Below, in pieces: positions 35,294 through 47,256 of a stretch of DNA of 64,000 bases. The translations under genes and the position numbers were made by a program. Below the pieces are notes generated by a model. The model did no database searches, was not told the DNA's origin, and worked only from the letters and a program-made list of their open reading frames with translations. The DNA is from Microbacterium sp. A20 (GTDB lineage Bacteria; Actinomycetota; Actinomycetes; Actinomycetales; Microbacteriaceae). Location: assembly GCF_004794515.1 (NCBI RefSeq), contig NZ_SSDF01000090.1:1-64000 (forward strand), given 5' to 3'. Numbering within the stretch: position 1 is the first letter of the stretch; each line of letters opens with the position of its first letter.

Positions 35294-35896
35294 ATGTTGT
35301 ACGAGCACCTCGGGGCTCGCCCCCGCATCCATGACACCGCCGTCATCGCCCCCACCGCCGTCATCTCCGGCGATGTGGAGGTGGGGCCGGGCTGCCAGGT
35401 GTTGCACGGCGCCGTGATCACGGCCGAGGGCGGACCGATCACCCTCGGCGAGAACGTGATCGTGATGGAGAACGCGCTGATCCGCGCCACCGCGGCCAAT
35501 GCGGTCCATATCGGCGCGCACACGCTGATCGGCACGCTGGCGAGCATCGCCGGGGCGACGGTGGGCGAGGAGGTCTTCTTCGCGTCCGGCGCCCGTGTCT
35601 TCAACGGCGCCCTCGTGGGGGCCCGCTGCGAGGTGCGGGTCAACGCGATCGTGCATCGTCGCGCCGTGCTCCCCGAGGGAACAGTGGTCCCGATCGGGTG
35701 GGTGGCAGTCGGCGACCCCGTGCAGCTGCTCTCGCCCGACCGGGATCAGGAGATCGCGGCGGCGCAGCCCGAGCTCGACTTCCCCGGTCACGTGTTCGGC
35801 GTCGACCGCGACACCCCCGACCTGATGGTGCAGCTCACCGAGCGCTACGGGAGTTCCCTCGCCCGGCATGCCCACGACCGCGAGGTCACCGGCTGA
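35294..35896 (+). CDS. Gamma-carbonic-anhydrase-like hexapeptide-repeat protein
   Basis: This 200-residue protein is a left-handed beta-helix built from hexapeptide repeats (VISGDVEVGPGCQVLHGAVI, NVIVMENALIR), followed by a helical tail. It resembles YrdA/CaiE-type gamma carbonic anhydrases, trimers with metal sites between subunits. Histidines are present at several places (VHIGAHTLIG, VHRRAV), but the classical triad is not clear, so catalytic activity is uncertain. TAGTCT six bases before the ATG marks a leaderless start. Confidence 0.82.
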   Translation: MLYEHLGARPRIHDTAVIAPTAVISGDVEVGPGCQVLHGAVITAEGGPITLGENVIVMENALIRATAANAVHIGAHTLIGTLASIAGATVGEEVFFASGARVFNGALVGARCEVRVNAIVHRRAVLPEGTVVPIGWVAVGDPVQLLSPDRDQEIAAAQPELDFPGHVFGVDRDTPDLMVQLTERYGSSLARHAHDREVTG

Positions 35897-35911
35897 GCCA
35901 CTCCGGATACG

Positions 35912-35947
35912 ACGAGGCCGGGCACCCCTGCGGATGCCCGGCCTCGT
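35912..35947. terminator. Bidirectional terminator between hexapeptide protein and gdhA
   Basis: ACGAGGCCGGGCA at 35912-35924 pairs perfectly with TGCCCGGCCTCGT at 35935-35947 around a ten-base loop. It lies between two convergent stop codons (35896 and 35958) and should serve both. Confidence 0.85.
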
Positions 35948-35957
35948 GTCGTGCGGA

Positions 35958-37406
<1,449 letters not shown>

Positions 37407-37461
37407 TCACTCTAGCGGCCGGCCGAATGCGGATCGCGCACCCGGCCAGACGGCATATCGG

Positions 37462-40173
37462 TCACCCGGTGTTCTGCAGGCCGGCGGCGACACCGCTGAC
37501 CGAGAGCAGAAGCAGGCGCTGCTGTTCGGCATCGGCGCCGGACCCGGTGGGCTCCTCGGCCGAGCGCAGCGCGCGCAGGGCACGCAGCTGCAGCAGCGAG
37601 AGAGCGTCGACGTACGGGCTACGCAGCTGCACGGCACGCTGGAGAACCGGCTTGTTCTCCAGCAGGCGCTCGCCGCCGGTGAGACGGATCACCCAGCGTC
37701 GCGTGATGGCGAGCTCGTCGAGGACGAGCTGTGCCAGGTCATCGCGGTCGCCCAGTGCCAGGTACTGGCGGGCGATGCGCTCGTCGGTCTTGGCGAGGCT
37801 CATCGCGACGTTGTCGATCATGGTGCGAAGCAGCGGCCACTCGCGGTACGCCTCGATGAGCAGCTCCTCATCGCCGACGGCGTCCAGGGCGGTGCCGAGA
37901 CCGAACCAGCCGGCGAGGTTGATGCGCGCCTGCGTCCACGCGAACACCCACGGGATCGCCCGCAGATCCTCGAGGGACTCGACCGACAGTCCGCGACGAG
38001 CGGGACGCGAGCCGAGCGCGAGCAGGCCGATCTCCTCCATCGGGGTGACCGTGGCGAACCAGGGCGCGAACCCCTCGGCCTTCACGAGCGAGAAGAAGCG
38101 CTCGCGGGAGGCGGCATCCATGGTCGAGGCGACCTCGGCGTAGCGCTCGGCCGCGCGGCTGGTGCGCTGCTCCTCAGTGGGCGACGACGCGAGCAGAGTC
38201 GCGGCGGCGACCTGGTCGATGTGCCGCATCGCGATGGCCGGCTCGCCGTAACGCGCGAAGATAACCTCACCCTGCTCGGTGAGCTTGAACCGGCCGTCGA
38301 CCGAATGCGGCGGCTGGGCGAGGATCGCGGAGTTGGCGGGGCCGCCGCCGCGTCCGAGGGCGCCGCCGCGACCGTGGAAGAGCGTCAGCTCGATCTCGGA
38401 CTCCTGCGCCCAACGTGCGATCTTCTCCTGCGCCTCGTACAGCGCGAGGTTCGCGGCGACGGGACCGACATCCTTCGACGAGTCCGAGTACCCGAGCATG
38501 ACCTCGAGGCGGTTGCCGGTGGCGGCCATGCGCTCGCGGAACTCCGGGAACGTCACGGCCTCAGCCAGGATCCCGGGCGCCGCCTGGAGGTCGGCGAACG
38601 TCTCGAACAGCGGCACCACGTCGAGCACCGGCGCATCATCGCCGAGCGCGTACCGGGCGAGACGGTGGACGTTCGCCAGATCCGAGGCGGCCTGGGTGAA
38701 CGAGACGACGTAGCGTCCGGCCGCCCGCAGGCCGCGGTCGCGCTGGATGTCCGCGATCGCGCGGAAGACCTCCAGCACCTCTTCGGTCTGGGCGCTGATG
38801 GCCTCACCCGCGTCGAGCTCGGCCAGGGCCTTCGCGTGCACCTGCGAGTGCTGACGCACCTCGAGCTCGGTGAGGTGGAAGCCGTACGTCTCGACCTGCC
38901 AGATCAGATGCTGCACGCCGCCGAACGCATGACGCTTCGCGCCGGCGGCAGCGAGCGAGGACTGCACGGTCCGCAGGTCTTCGAGCAGCTCCTCGGGGCG
39001 GGCGTAGCCCTGCGTGGAATCTCCGTGGCGGGTCGCGGCGACGCGGCGGGAGAGGACGAGCAGCACGCGGCGGTGGGGCTCGTCCGGGGAGCGGGTCGCG
39101 AGTTCGGCAGCGAGCTCCGGCTCGGCCGACGCGAATCGCTCCCAGAGTGCAGTGACCTCGGCGCTCGGCGGGGTGTCGTCCGCGGAGAGAGTGAGGGTCC
39201 GGCCGATGCGGTCGAGCGCACGCTCGAGCCCGCGGAGGACGTGGTCGGCCGCGATCTGCGAGGCCTCGCGTGTGACGGATGCCGTGACGAACGGGTTACC
39301 GTCGCGGTCGCCGCCGACCCAGGAGCCGATGCGCACGAAGGCGGGCACCACCGGGGCGCTGGCTCCGGAATCCTCGCCGCGGAGGGCGTCGTCGATGCGG
39401 CGGTACACGTGGGGCACCGTCGTGAACAGAGTCTCGTCGAACACGCCCATCACGGTGCGGACCTCGTCCGTCGGGGAGGGCTTCTGCGACCGCAGTGGTG
39501 CGGTGCGCCAGAGCGTGTCGATCTCCTCCAGCATCCGGCGGCGGGCGCGGTGCTCCTCGGACCCTCCGGCGCTCGCCGCGTCGTGCTGGGTCAGCAGCTC
39601 GGACAGGCGGCGGATGCTCGAGGACACGGCACGGCGGCGGGCCTCGGTCGGGTGCGCGGTGAACACCGGGTGGAAGCGGAGGCCGTCCAGGCGGCGGCGG
39701 GCTTCGTCATCACCGACCTCGCTGCGCAGCCGAGCGTAGGCGGTAGCGACGGTGTCGGCCGTCTGACCCTGGGTCCCTGAGCCCGTCGAAGGGACCGGCT
39801 GACCGGCGCGCTCGCGCAGCACTCGCACGCGCTGATGCTCCTCGGCCAGGTTCACCAGGTGGAAGTAGCAGGTGAAGGCGCGGGCGACCTCGTCGGCCCT
39901 GGCGATCGTGAACGATTCGGCGATCGCCGCGGCGCGCTCGAACGCGTCGGGCGTCTCCTCGTCGTACGCCTGGATCGTCGCGAGTCGCAGACGCTCGACG
40001 TCCTCGAAGAGTCCGTCGCCACCGGCTTCGCGCAGGACCTGCCCGAGCAGCTGCCCGAGCATCCTGACGTCGGTGCGCATCGCGTCCGGCGTGCCGCGAC
40101 CGGCTTCGAATCGGCCGATCACGCGGATCGCCTCGGTGTTCGTGGGCTCGGAGAAAGAGTGTGCGGGGGTCAC
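37462..40173 (-). CDS. ppc: Phosphoenolpyruvate carboxylase
   Basis: This 903-residue enzyme carboxylates PEP to oxaloacetate. Conserved blocks include VFTAHPTEARRRAV with the catalytic histidine, GYSDSSKDVG, and FHGRGGALGRGGGP. GTG 40173 is supported by TACTCT six bases upstream (leaderless pattern). A segment near residues 126-135 (VPSTGSGTQGQ) is encoded by a short palindromic repeat inserted in frame, see 39772-39796. The C-terminus ends in QNTG, as usual for the family. Confidence 0.96.
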   Translation of the reverse strand: MTPAHSFSEPTNTEAIRVIGRFEAGRGTPDAMRTDVRMLGQLLGQVLREAGGDGLFEDVERLRLATIQAYDEETPDAFERAAAIAESFTIARADEVARAFTCYFHLVNLAEEHQRVRVLRERAGQPVPSTGSGTQGQTADTVATAYARLRSEVGDDEARRRLDGLRFHPVFTAHPTEARRRAVSSSIRRLSELLTQHDAASAGGSEEHRARRRMLEEIDTLWRTAPLRSQKPSPTDEVRTVMGVFDETLFTTVPHVYRRIDDALRGEDSGASAPVVPAFVRIGSWVGGDRDGNPFVTASVTREASQIAADHVLRGLERALDRIGRTLTLSADDTPPSAEVTALWERFASAEPELAAELATRSPDEPHRRVLLVLSRRVAATRHGDSTQGYARPEELLEDLRTVQSSLAAAGAKRHAFGGVQHLIWQVETYGFHLTELEVRQHSQVHAKALAELDAGEAISAQTEEVLEVFRAIADIQRDRGLRAAGRYVVSFTQAASDLANVHRLARYALGDDAPVLDVVPLFETFADLQAAPGILAEAVTFPEFRERMAATGNRLEVMLGYSDSSKDVGPVAANLALYEAQEKIARWAQESEIELTLFHGRGGALGRGGGPANSAILAQPPHSVDGRFKLTEQGEVIFARYGEPAIAMRHIDQVAAATLLASSPTEEQRTSRAAERYAEVASTMDAASRERFFSLVKAEGFAPWFATVTPMEEIGLLALGSRPARRGLSVESLEDLRAIPWVFAWTQARINLAGWFGLGTALDAVGDEELLIEAYREWPLLRTMIDNVAMSLAKTDERIARQYLALGDRDDLAQLVLDELAITRRWVIRLTGGERLLENKPVLQRAVQLRSPYVDALSLLQLRALRALRSAEEPTGSGADAEQQRLLLLSVSGVAAGLQNTG
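39772..39796. repeat. Short palindromic repeat inserted in frame inside ppc
   Basis: GGTCCCT (39772-39778) and AGGGACC (39790-39796) flank GAGCCCGTCGA. This matches the widespread intergenic palindrome of the CCCTGAGCCTGTCGAAGGG type. Here it lies inside the ppc reading frame without breaking it, adding a flexible Ser/Gly/Thr stretch. The frame continues cleanly on both sides. Confidence 0.7.
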
Positions 40174-40286
40174 CCTTCGAGAGTATCCCGGGCGATGGGG
40201 GTGTCCTGCACGCATGACGCCCGGCGCGGGCGGGACGCCGCGAGACCGCAAGCGCGGCGATATCGCGGCGACCTACGATGGAGGGG

Positions 40287-41456
<1,170 letters not shown>

Positions 41457-41493
41457 ACGCGGCGCGGAGCCCGGACCGATCGAAGGAGGACGC

Positions 41494-42168
41494 GTGAACG
41501 CGCAGCCCGAGCCTGAGTCCCGTGCACAGGGGGCTGACCCGCTCCGCGCGGCCGCCGACACCATGCACGCGGTCCGAGACCGCTGCGTGTGGTCGCAGCA
41601 GATCACGCACCGCGACCTCGTGCCGTATCTGATCGAGGAGTCGCACGAGGTGATCGATGCGGTCGAGTCGGGCACCCGCGACGACCTCCGTGAAGAGCTC
41701 GGCGACCTGCTCTGGCAGGTGCTGTTCCACGCGGCGATCGCGGCGCAGGACCCGGAAGACCCGTTCGACATCGACGACGTGGCCCGCACCCTGACCGAGA
41801 AGATGGTGCGCCGGCATCCGCACGTCTTCGCGGGAGAGGTGGCCGAGACGCCCGAGCAGGTGCTGGTGCACTGGAACGCCGCGAAGGCCGCCGAGAAGCG
41901 CACGCGTCGCAGCGTGCTCGACGGGGTGCCGCGGGGGATGCCGGCACTCGCACTCGCGCAGAAGCTCTCCGGGCGCGCGGCCGGTGTCGGTGCGACGGTC
42001 GCGCCGGTTCCGACCGCCGTGCCCCCGGCATCCGAAGCCGAGCTCGGCAATGCGCTGCTCGCGCTCGTGGCGACAGCCCGCGCCGAGGGGTGGGACGCGG
42101 AACGCGCCCTGCGCGAACGGCTCCGCGTGCTCGAAGACGAGGTGCGGGCGGCCGAAGCCGGCTCCTGA
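41494..42168 (+). CDS. mazG: MazG-family nucleoside triphosphate pyrophosphohydrolase
   Basis: This 224-residue protein hydrolyses (d)NTPs to monophosphates and cleans the pool. The metal-binding motif is visible as LIEESHEVIDAV followed by EELGDLLWQVLFHA. The C-terminal third is a shorter, divergent repeat. The strong AGGAGG site fixes the GTG start at 41494, 37 bases after nhaA. Actinobacterial mazG usually lies between mfd and eno; here hisS and about 11 kb of accessory DNA separate it from eno. Confidence 0.9.
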   Translation: MNAQPEPESRAQGADPLRAAADTMHAVRDRCVWSQQITHRDLVPYLIEESHEVIDAVESGTRDDLREELGDLLWQVLFHAAIAAQDPEDPFDIDDVARTLTEKMVRRHPHVFAGEVAETPEQVLVHWNAAKAAEKRTRRSVLDGVPRGMPALALAQKLSGRAAGVGATVAPVPTAVPPASEAELGNALLALVATARAEGWDAERALRERLRVLEDEVRAAEAGS

Positions 42169-42213
42169 GGCGCGGGCGCACGGACGAGCTGGGCGACCTG
42201 GGAAGATGGAGTC

Positions 42214-43491
42214 GTGGCTACTGTGAACCCGCCGCGCGGCATGCGCGACATCCTCCCCGCCGACAAGGCCCGCCGTGAGCGTGTGCTCTCCGTCATCCGC
42301 GACCGCTACCTCGCGCACGGATTCGACGAGATCGAGACGCCCGTCGTCGAGGACTACGACCGCCTGCATGCCGGGATCGGCGGCGACAACGAGAAGCTCT
42401 CGTACAACATCCTGCGCCGCGGCCTCGACGCCGACGCGATCCGCGCGGCCGCCGACGACCCGGCTGCACTCTCGGACCTCGGCCTCCGCTACGACCTCAC
42501 CGTGCCGCTCGCGCGTTTCTACGCGAGCAACCGCGGACAGCTGCCCACCGTCTTCCGCTCGATCCAGATCGGTCCGGTCTGGCGTGCGGAGCGTCCGCAG
42601 AAGGGCCGCTACCGGCAGTTCGTCCAGTGCGACATCGACATCATGGGCGACGACTCCGCGCGGGCCGAGGCCGAGCTGATGGTCGCGTCGCTCGACGCGG
42701 TGGACGCGCTGGGCCTCGAGGGCGCGACGGTGCGCATCAACGATCGCCGCGTGCTGGACTGGATGCTGGACAGCTTCGGTTTCACGGCAGAGGAGCGCCC
42801 GGGGGTGCTCATCACGATCGACAAGCTCGACAAGATCGGCCCCGAGGGCGTGGCGACCGAGCTGCGTGAGCGCAGTGCGTCGACTGCGGCCGCCGACGCG
42901 TTCGACGCATTCCTGCGTCGCCCGCAGACGATGGAGTACAACCCGTTCGGCGAGCGCCAGATCCGCAAGGCGCTGCCCGATGGTGCGCCGGCCGAACTCG
43001 TCGAGCACCTGGTCGGCATCGGCGAGGCGGTGGCTGCGGGGCGTGGTCAGTCCGACATCCCGCTCGTCTTCGACCCGTTCCTCGTGCGCGGCATGGGCTA
43101 CTACACGGGCACGATCTTCGAGCTCGCGCACCCCTCCGTCGGGTACTCGCTCGGCGGGGGCGGGCGCTATGACGGCATGATCGGGCGTTTCCTCGGGCAG
43201 CAGGTTCCGGCGGTGGGCTTCTCGCTCGGCTTCGAGCGTCTGGTCGACCTGATCGCCGATGTGGACGACGCCGCCGCGCAGGCGGTCGTGCTGATCCACG
43301 ACGCCGACGTGCCGGTGCACGAGCTCGTCCGCCACAAGGCAGCGCTCATCGCGGGCGGTGCCCGGGTTCGGCTCGAGCGACGCACGAAGAACGTCAAGGC
43401 GCTGCTCGAGCGCTCGGCGGCCGACGGGTACACGGCGTTCGCGACCGTGTCCGCGGGCGCCGGCGAGCTGGAGCTCAAGCCGCTCTCCTGA
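42214..43491 (+). CDS. hisS: Histidyl-tRNA synthetase
   Basis: This 425-residue class II synthetase has the N-terminal PPRGMRDILP block of motif 1 and YDLTVPLARFYA. Motif 2 is around FRSIQIGPVWRAERPQKGRYRQFVQ. The histidine-specific GRYDGMIGRF region and motif 3 SLGFERLV follow, then the anticodon-binding domain. The GTG start is probably leaderless, with GAAGAT six bases upstream. The longer-insert sequence resembles the actinobacterial/eukaryote-like HisRS branch; that detail is tentative. Confidence 0.95.
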   Translation: MATVNPPRGMRDILPADKARRERVLSVIRDRYLAHGFDEIETPVVEDYDRLHAGIGGDNEKLSYNILRRGLDADAIRAAADDPAALSDLGLRYDLTVPLARFYASNRGQLPTVFRSIQIGPVWRAERPQKGRYRQFVQCDIDIMGDDSARAEAELMVASLDAVDALGLEGATVRINDRRVLDWMLDSFGFTAEERPGVLITIDKLDKIGPEGVATELRERSASTAAADAFDAFLRRPQTMEYNPFGERQIRKALPDGAPAELVEHLVGIGEAVAAGRGQSDIPLVFDPFLVRGMGYYTGTIFELAHPSVGYSLGGGGRYDGMIGRFLGQQVPAVGFSLGFERLVDLIADVDDAAAQAVVLIHDADVPVHELVRHKAALIAGGARVRLERRTKNVKALLERSAADGYTAFATVSAGAGELELKPLS

Positions 43492-43534
43492 CGCGAGCCT
43501 GTCGCGCCCGCTCCGGTGCAACCCGGTCCACCCG

Positions 43535-43612
43535 GTCCACCTGTCGGGAGAATGCACGGTTGTCGGGAGAATCGCCGAGGTTTCGTCCGACATCCGTGCG
43601 ATCTCCCGACGA
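43535..43612. repeat. Dispersed palindromic repeat, copy 2
   Basis: The arm at 43543-43566 (GTCGGGAGAATGCACGG and onward) pairs with 43587-43610 over 24 positions with three mismatches, around a 20-base loop. The first 17 bases match copy 1 at 26311 exactly. The reverse complement of this element aligns with copy 1 over its full length. It sits between hisS and the SGNH hydrolase gene. Confidence 0.78.
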
Positions 43613-43684
43613 ATGAACACGGACGGACGGAAAGCCCCCGGACGCGTTCACGGCGCGTTCACTCCGGCGGGGTGGAATCGGGGC

Positions 43685-44491
43685 GTGAGCCGCATCCGCA
43701 TCATCGCCCTCGTGACGCTCGTCCTCGCGGCCGTGCTCGGCGGAACTCGTTTCGCCCTGATGCAGCAGGCCGCCATCGCGCGGAAGCGGATCGGGAAGCC
43801 GCTGGGGGAGGAGTCGCTCGATGCCGACCGCGTCTGGCGGCGCGCACTCGACGGTGAGCCCCTCGATCTGCTCATGCTCGGCGACTCCATCGCGGCCGGC
43901 CTCGGCGCGGAGCACCGCAAAGAGACGCTCGGCGGTCGTCTGGCGAAGGCGACGGGACGTCGGATGCACCGTCCCGTCCGGCTGCGCACCGCCGCGGTCG
44001 TGGGGTCGGAGTCGCCCGACCTTCCCGCGCAGCTCGATGCGCTCCCCGCCGACTATCGCCCGCACGTGGCCGTGATCGTCGTGGGTGGGAACGATGTCAC
44101 GCACCGGCTGCCCGTGGCGCTGTCGGCACAGCATCTGCACGAGGCGATCCGGCGACTGCGGGAGACCGGTACCGAGGTCGTCGTCGGCACCTGCCCCGAC
44201 CTCGGTGCTCTCCGCGCCGTTCCGCAGCCGCTCCGCCGGATCGCGTCGAGCCTGTCACGCCGTCTCGCCGAGATTCAGGACGAGACGGCGCGACGGGCGG
44301 GCGCCGAGCCGGTCGATCTGCGCCGCGCGGTGGGGCCGATGTTCTTCGACGAGCCGGAGGCGATGTTCAGCCTCGACCGCTTCCACCCGAGTGCTCTCGG
44401 CTACCGGCGCACCGCCGATGCCCTGCTTCCCGCCGTGTGCCGTGCGGCGGAGGCGTCGCTCAGCTCGCGCCGTCGGCGGGCGGCGCGCTGA
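43685..44491 (+). CDS. SGNH/GDSL-family hydrolase with N-terminal membrane anchor
   Basis: This encodes about 268 residues. A hydrophobic segment (IIALVTLVLAAVLGG) forms a signal anchor at residues 5-20. The catalytic blocks of the SGNH fold follow: MLGDSIAAGLGA (Ser), VGGNDVTH, and DRFHPSALGY (Asp and His). It likely faces the cell exterior and hydrolyses an ester. The GTG at 43685 is preceded at six bases by TGGAAT, and an ATG at 43613 would start inside the palindromic repeat. Its 3' end overlaps the convergent VOC gene by 32 bases. Confidence 0.8.
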   Translation: MSRIRIIALVTLVLAAVLGGTRFALMQQAAIARKRIGKPLGEESLDADRVWRRALDGEPLDLLMLGDSIAAGLGAEHRKETLGGRLAKATGRRMHRPVRLRTAAVVGSESPDLPAQLDALPADYRPHVAVIVVGGNDVTHRLPVALSAQHLHEAIRRLRETGTEVVVGTCPDLGALRAVPQPLRRIASSLSRRLAEIQDETARRAGAEPVDLRRAVGPMFFDEPEAMFSLDRFHPSALGYRRTADALLPAVCRAAEASLSSRRRRAAR

Positions 44492-45002
44492 ACGAGGCGG
44501 CCCATTCGGCCACCCGTCGGCTGCTCTCCTCTTCGGAGATGTCCTCGACACGGGTCATCACCGACCAGCGCACGCCGAAGGGGTCGCGGATGCTCGCGAA
44601 CCGGTCGCCAGAGACGAACGGCGCCGGTGCCTCGCGCACGGTGGCTCCGGCGGCGACGGCCTTCGCCACGACCGCATCGACGTCGGGCACGTACAGGCCC
44701 ATCGAGTAGCAGTCGTCATCGCCTTCGGGGGAGCGGACGAGGTGGTACTCGGGGTTCGGTTCGCCGAGCTGGAGGATGCCGAGCCCGAAGTCGAGGTCTG
44801 CGTGTGCGACCACGCCGCCGAACTCGGTCAGGTCGATGACCCTGGCGCCGAACACGTCGCGGTAGAACTCGATCGCCTGTTTCGCATCGGGGATCGCCAG
44901 GAACGGCGTGAGCGAGGTCGCGCTGTTCGGGCGCCCGTCGGTCGTGTACGTCCCGGTCGCGCCGGTCATGGGGGTATCTGTCAGGGGGGTGTCGTTGCTC
45001 AT
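44460..45002 (-). CDS. VOC-family protein (glyoxalase/PhnB-like)
   Basis: This 180-residue protein has the vicinal-oxygen-chelate fold. FLAIPDAKQAIEFYRDVFGA opens the first half and DPFGVRWSVMTRVEDI closes the second, a PhnB-like ending. Function (isomerase, dioxygenase or resistance protein) cannot be assigned. TAACGT six bases before the ATG suggests leaderless transcription. It is divergent from the AraC-type regulator across 87 bases. Confidence 0.85.
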   Translation of the reverse strand: MSNDTPLTDTPMTGATGTYTTDGRPNSATSLTPFLAIPDAKQAIEFYRDVFGARVIDLTEFGGVVAHADLDFGLGILQLGEPNPEYHLVRSPEGDDDCYSMGLYVPDVDAVVAKAVAAGATVREAPAPFVSGDRFASIRDPFGVRWSVMTRVEDISEEESSRRVAEWAASFSAPPADGAS

Positions 45003-45089
45003 GTCGCCACGTTAGGCCGGGGGGAGCACCCGCGACTTGAACATCCGCGACAACCTCTCGACGTCGGTGCCGGAGCCTACGCTGGGCGC

Positions 45090-45884
45090 ATGGTGAACCC
45101 GACCCGTGGCGTGCTCTACCCCGCCCGCCTGCCCGAGTTCCACCGCCTTCCGGCACCGGCCGCAGTGGCGGATCTGGTGGCCTGGTTCTGGATCCCGGAG
45201 TGGGACATCGAGCCCGGCCGATCGTCGCGCCAAGAGGTCGTCGCCTATCCGGCGCTCAATCTCGTCGTCGACGCCGAGGCCGTGACATTGTCGGGGGCGA
45301 CGACCCGCCTGTCGCACCGCGACCTGCGCGGAGAAGGTTGGGCCGTGGGGGCCCTGTTGCGCCCCGCCGCTGTCGCTGCCCTGATCGATGACCCCACCGC
45401 GCTGGTCGACGGCGGGCGAGCCCTGGAGCCCCGGGCCGGCGATGTCGCCGAACTGCAGGCCGCCGTGGTGGTCGCGATGGGTTCCGGAGACGGGTATCGC
45501 GAACGGGCGGTCGAGATCTTCGCCCGGTGGCTCGCGGCGCGGGTCGGTCCGGTCGGGGAGCCGGCCGGCCAGGCCAACGCGCTCATGGAGGTCCTGATGG
45601 GGGACGGGGCCGCGCTCACACCGGAGGAGGCGGCCGCGCGCCTCGCGGTGTCGGTTCGCACTCTTCAGCGGATGACCCACCGCCACGTCGGCCTCTCCCC
45701 GGGCGCGATGATCCGACGACGGCGACTGCAGGAGGCGGCCGTGCGCGTGCGGGAGCAGCCGGACGTCGACCTCGCGTCGATCGCCGCTGATCTCGGGTAC
45801 GCGGATCACGCCCATCTCACGCGCGACTTCCAGGCGGTCCTCGGGCTCGCTCCTCGCACGTACCGTTCGGAGTCGAGCCGCTGA
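45090..45884 (+). CDS. AraC-family transcriptional regulator
   Basis: This is a 264-residue regulator. A DUF6597-like N-terminal sensing domain (FHRLPAPAAVADLVAWFWIPEW) is followed by a C-terminal AraC double helix-turn-helix, residues about 175-262. The latter has AAARLAVSVRTLQRMTHRHV and ASIAADLGYADHAHLTRDFQ. It is divergent from the VOC gene and may control it. TACGCT six bases before the ATG marks a leaderless start. Confidence 0.88.
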   Translation: MVNPTRGVLYPARLPEFHRLPAPAAVADLVAWFWIPEWDIEPGRSSRQEVVAYPALNLVVDAEAVTLSGATTRLSHRDLRGEGWAVGALLRPAAVAALIDDPTALVDGGRALEPRAGDVAELQAAVVVAMGSGDGYRERAVEIFARWLAARVGPVGEPAGQANALMEVLMGDGAALTPEEAAARLAVSVRTLQRMTHRHVGLSPGAMIRRRRLQEAAVRVREQPDVDLASIAADLGYADHAHLTRDFQAVLGLAPRTYRSESSR

Positions 45885-45886
45885 CC

Positions 45887-47116
45887 TCAGACGCGCGCGC
45901 GTCGCAGCCGCAGCATCCGGTATCCCACGCCGAGCACGACCACCCCTGCTCCGATCGCGGAGGCCAGCACGGGGAGGGTTGCGACCAGCACGAGGCACCC
46001 GAGCGCGCCGACGACCTGCAGCGCGCGGGGGTAGCGGCGTGCCGATCCCCGCTGCCGGAAGGCCGACGCGTTGGCGATGAGGTAGTACAGCAGCACTCCG
46101 AACGACGAGAAGCCGATCGCGCCGCGAAGGTCGGCGAGCAGCACGATGACGATCACGATGACGGCGATCGCGATCTCGGCGCGCTGCGGCACGTGATGGC
46201 GCTCATCGATCTTCGCAAGGAACCTCGGGAGGTCGCCCTCCCTGGCCATCGCCAGCGTCGTGCGCCCGATGCCGGTCAGAAGTGCCAGCAGCGCACCCAG
46301 TGAGGCGGCGGCCGCCGCCACGCGGATGACCGGGGCCCACGCCGAGGCGTCGACCGCATCGAGCAGGTCGACCAGCGGCGCCGTCGATCCGATCGCATCG
46401 GCGCCGAGGACCAGGACGACCGCGACGCAGACCAGGGTGTAGACGACGACGGCTCCGCCGAGGGCGAGGATGATTGCGCGCGGGATGGTCTTCGCCGGGT
46501 CGACCACCTCCTCGCCCATGGTCGCGATGCGCGCATATCCGGCGAATGCGAAGAACAGCAGCCCGGCCCCCTGCAGCACGCCGTAGACGGTGGCGTCGGG
46601 CAGCGGGCCGGGAGTGGCTGAGGGTGCGGCGCCGAGCCCGAATCCGACCGCGACGGCGATCCCGAGCAGCGAGCAGACGACCAGGATGCGCGTGAGCAGC
46701 GCGGTCCGGGTCACGCCGAAGCAGTTCACGACCGCCAGTGCCGCGACGGCGATGACGGCAACGGGCACCTGCCATCCTTCGGGTGCGGCGTAGGCGGCGA
46801 AGGTCATCGCCATGGCGGCGCAGCTCGCGATCTTGCCGATCACGAAGCTCCAGCCGGCGACGAATCCCCACCACGGGCCGATCTCGGCGCGGGCGTACGC
46901 ATACGTGCCACCCGCGACGGGATGCACCGCGGCGAGCTGCGCCGATGCGGTCGCGTTGCAGTAGGCGACGACGGCGGCGATCGCGAGTGCGATGAGGATG
47001 CCGCTGCCGGCGGCCCCGATCGCCGGAGCCCACACGGCGAACACACCGGCGCCGATCATGGATCCGAGGCCGATGGCGACGGCGTCTCCGAGCGTCAGTC
47101 GGCGAGCGAGGGGCAT
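45887..47116 (-). CDS. APC-family amino acid permease
   Basis: This is a 409-residue, about twelve-helix transporter. The N-terminal DAVAIGLGSMIGAGVFAVWAPA is the unwound helix-1 motif of APC carriers. AGYARIATMGEEVVDPAKTIPRA in the middle matches the family. The substrate is an amino acid or amine, not identifiable by eye. ATG 47116 is chosen because the conserved part begins there; the frame continues 75 bases upstream without ribosome site. The stop is three bases from the convergent AraC stop. Confidence 0.87.
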   Translation of the reverse strand: MPLARRLTLGDAVAIGLGSMIGAGVFAVWAPAIGAAGSGILIALAIAAVVAYCNATASAQLAAVHPVAGGTYAYARAEIGPWWGFVAGWSFVIGKIASCAAMAMTFAAYAAPEGWQVPVAVIAVAALAVVNCFGVTRTALLTRILVVCSLLGIAVAVGFGLGAAPSATPGPLPDATVYGVLQGAGLLFFAFAGYARIATMGEEVVDPAKTIPRAIILALGGAVVVYTLVCVAVVLVLGADAIGSTAPLVDLLDAVDASAWAPVIRVAAAAASLGALLALLTGIGRTTLAMAREGDLPRFLAKIDERHHVPQRAEIAIAVIVIVIVLLADLRGAIGFSSFGVLLYYLIANASAFRQRGSARRYPRALQVVGALGCLVLVATLPVLASAIGAGVVVLGVGYRMLRLRRARV

Positions 47117-47176
47117 CCGTCCATGGTGACAGTCCGCGGTGAACGGCGGGTGACGGACGCACCGCGGCCGGTCGCT

Positions 47177-47214
47177 TATGCTGGCTTCCACGTCCTCCCT
47201 CGGGCGGGGAAGCC
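47177..47214 (+). promoter_or_regulatory. Promoter and leader hairpin of the ESX-like/hydrolase locus
   Basis: TATGCT at 47177-47182 is a good -10 candidate. It is followed directly by a leader hairpin GGCTTCC (47183-47189) with GGAAGCC (47208-47214). The leader then runs to the GGGGGG ribosome site of the gene at 47257. No clear -35 is seen. The upstream APC gene is divergent. Confidence 0.4.
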
Positions 47215-47256
47215 ATGGGGGAAGGTGATTTTGGATGGATACCGGGGGGTGTCTTC

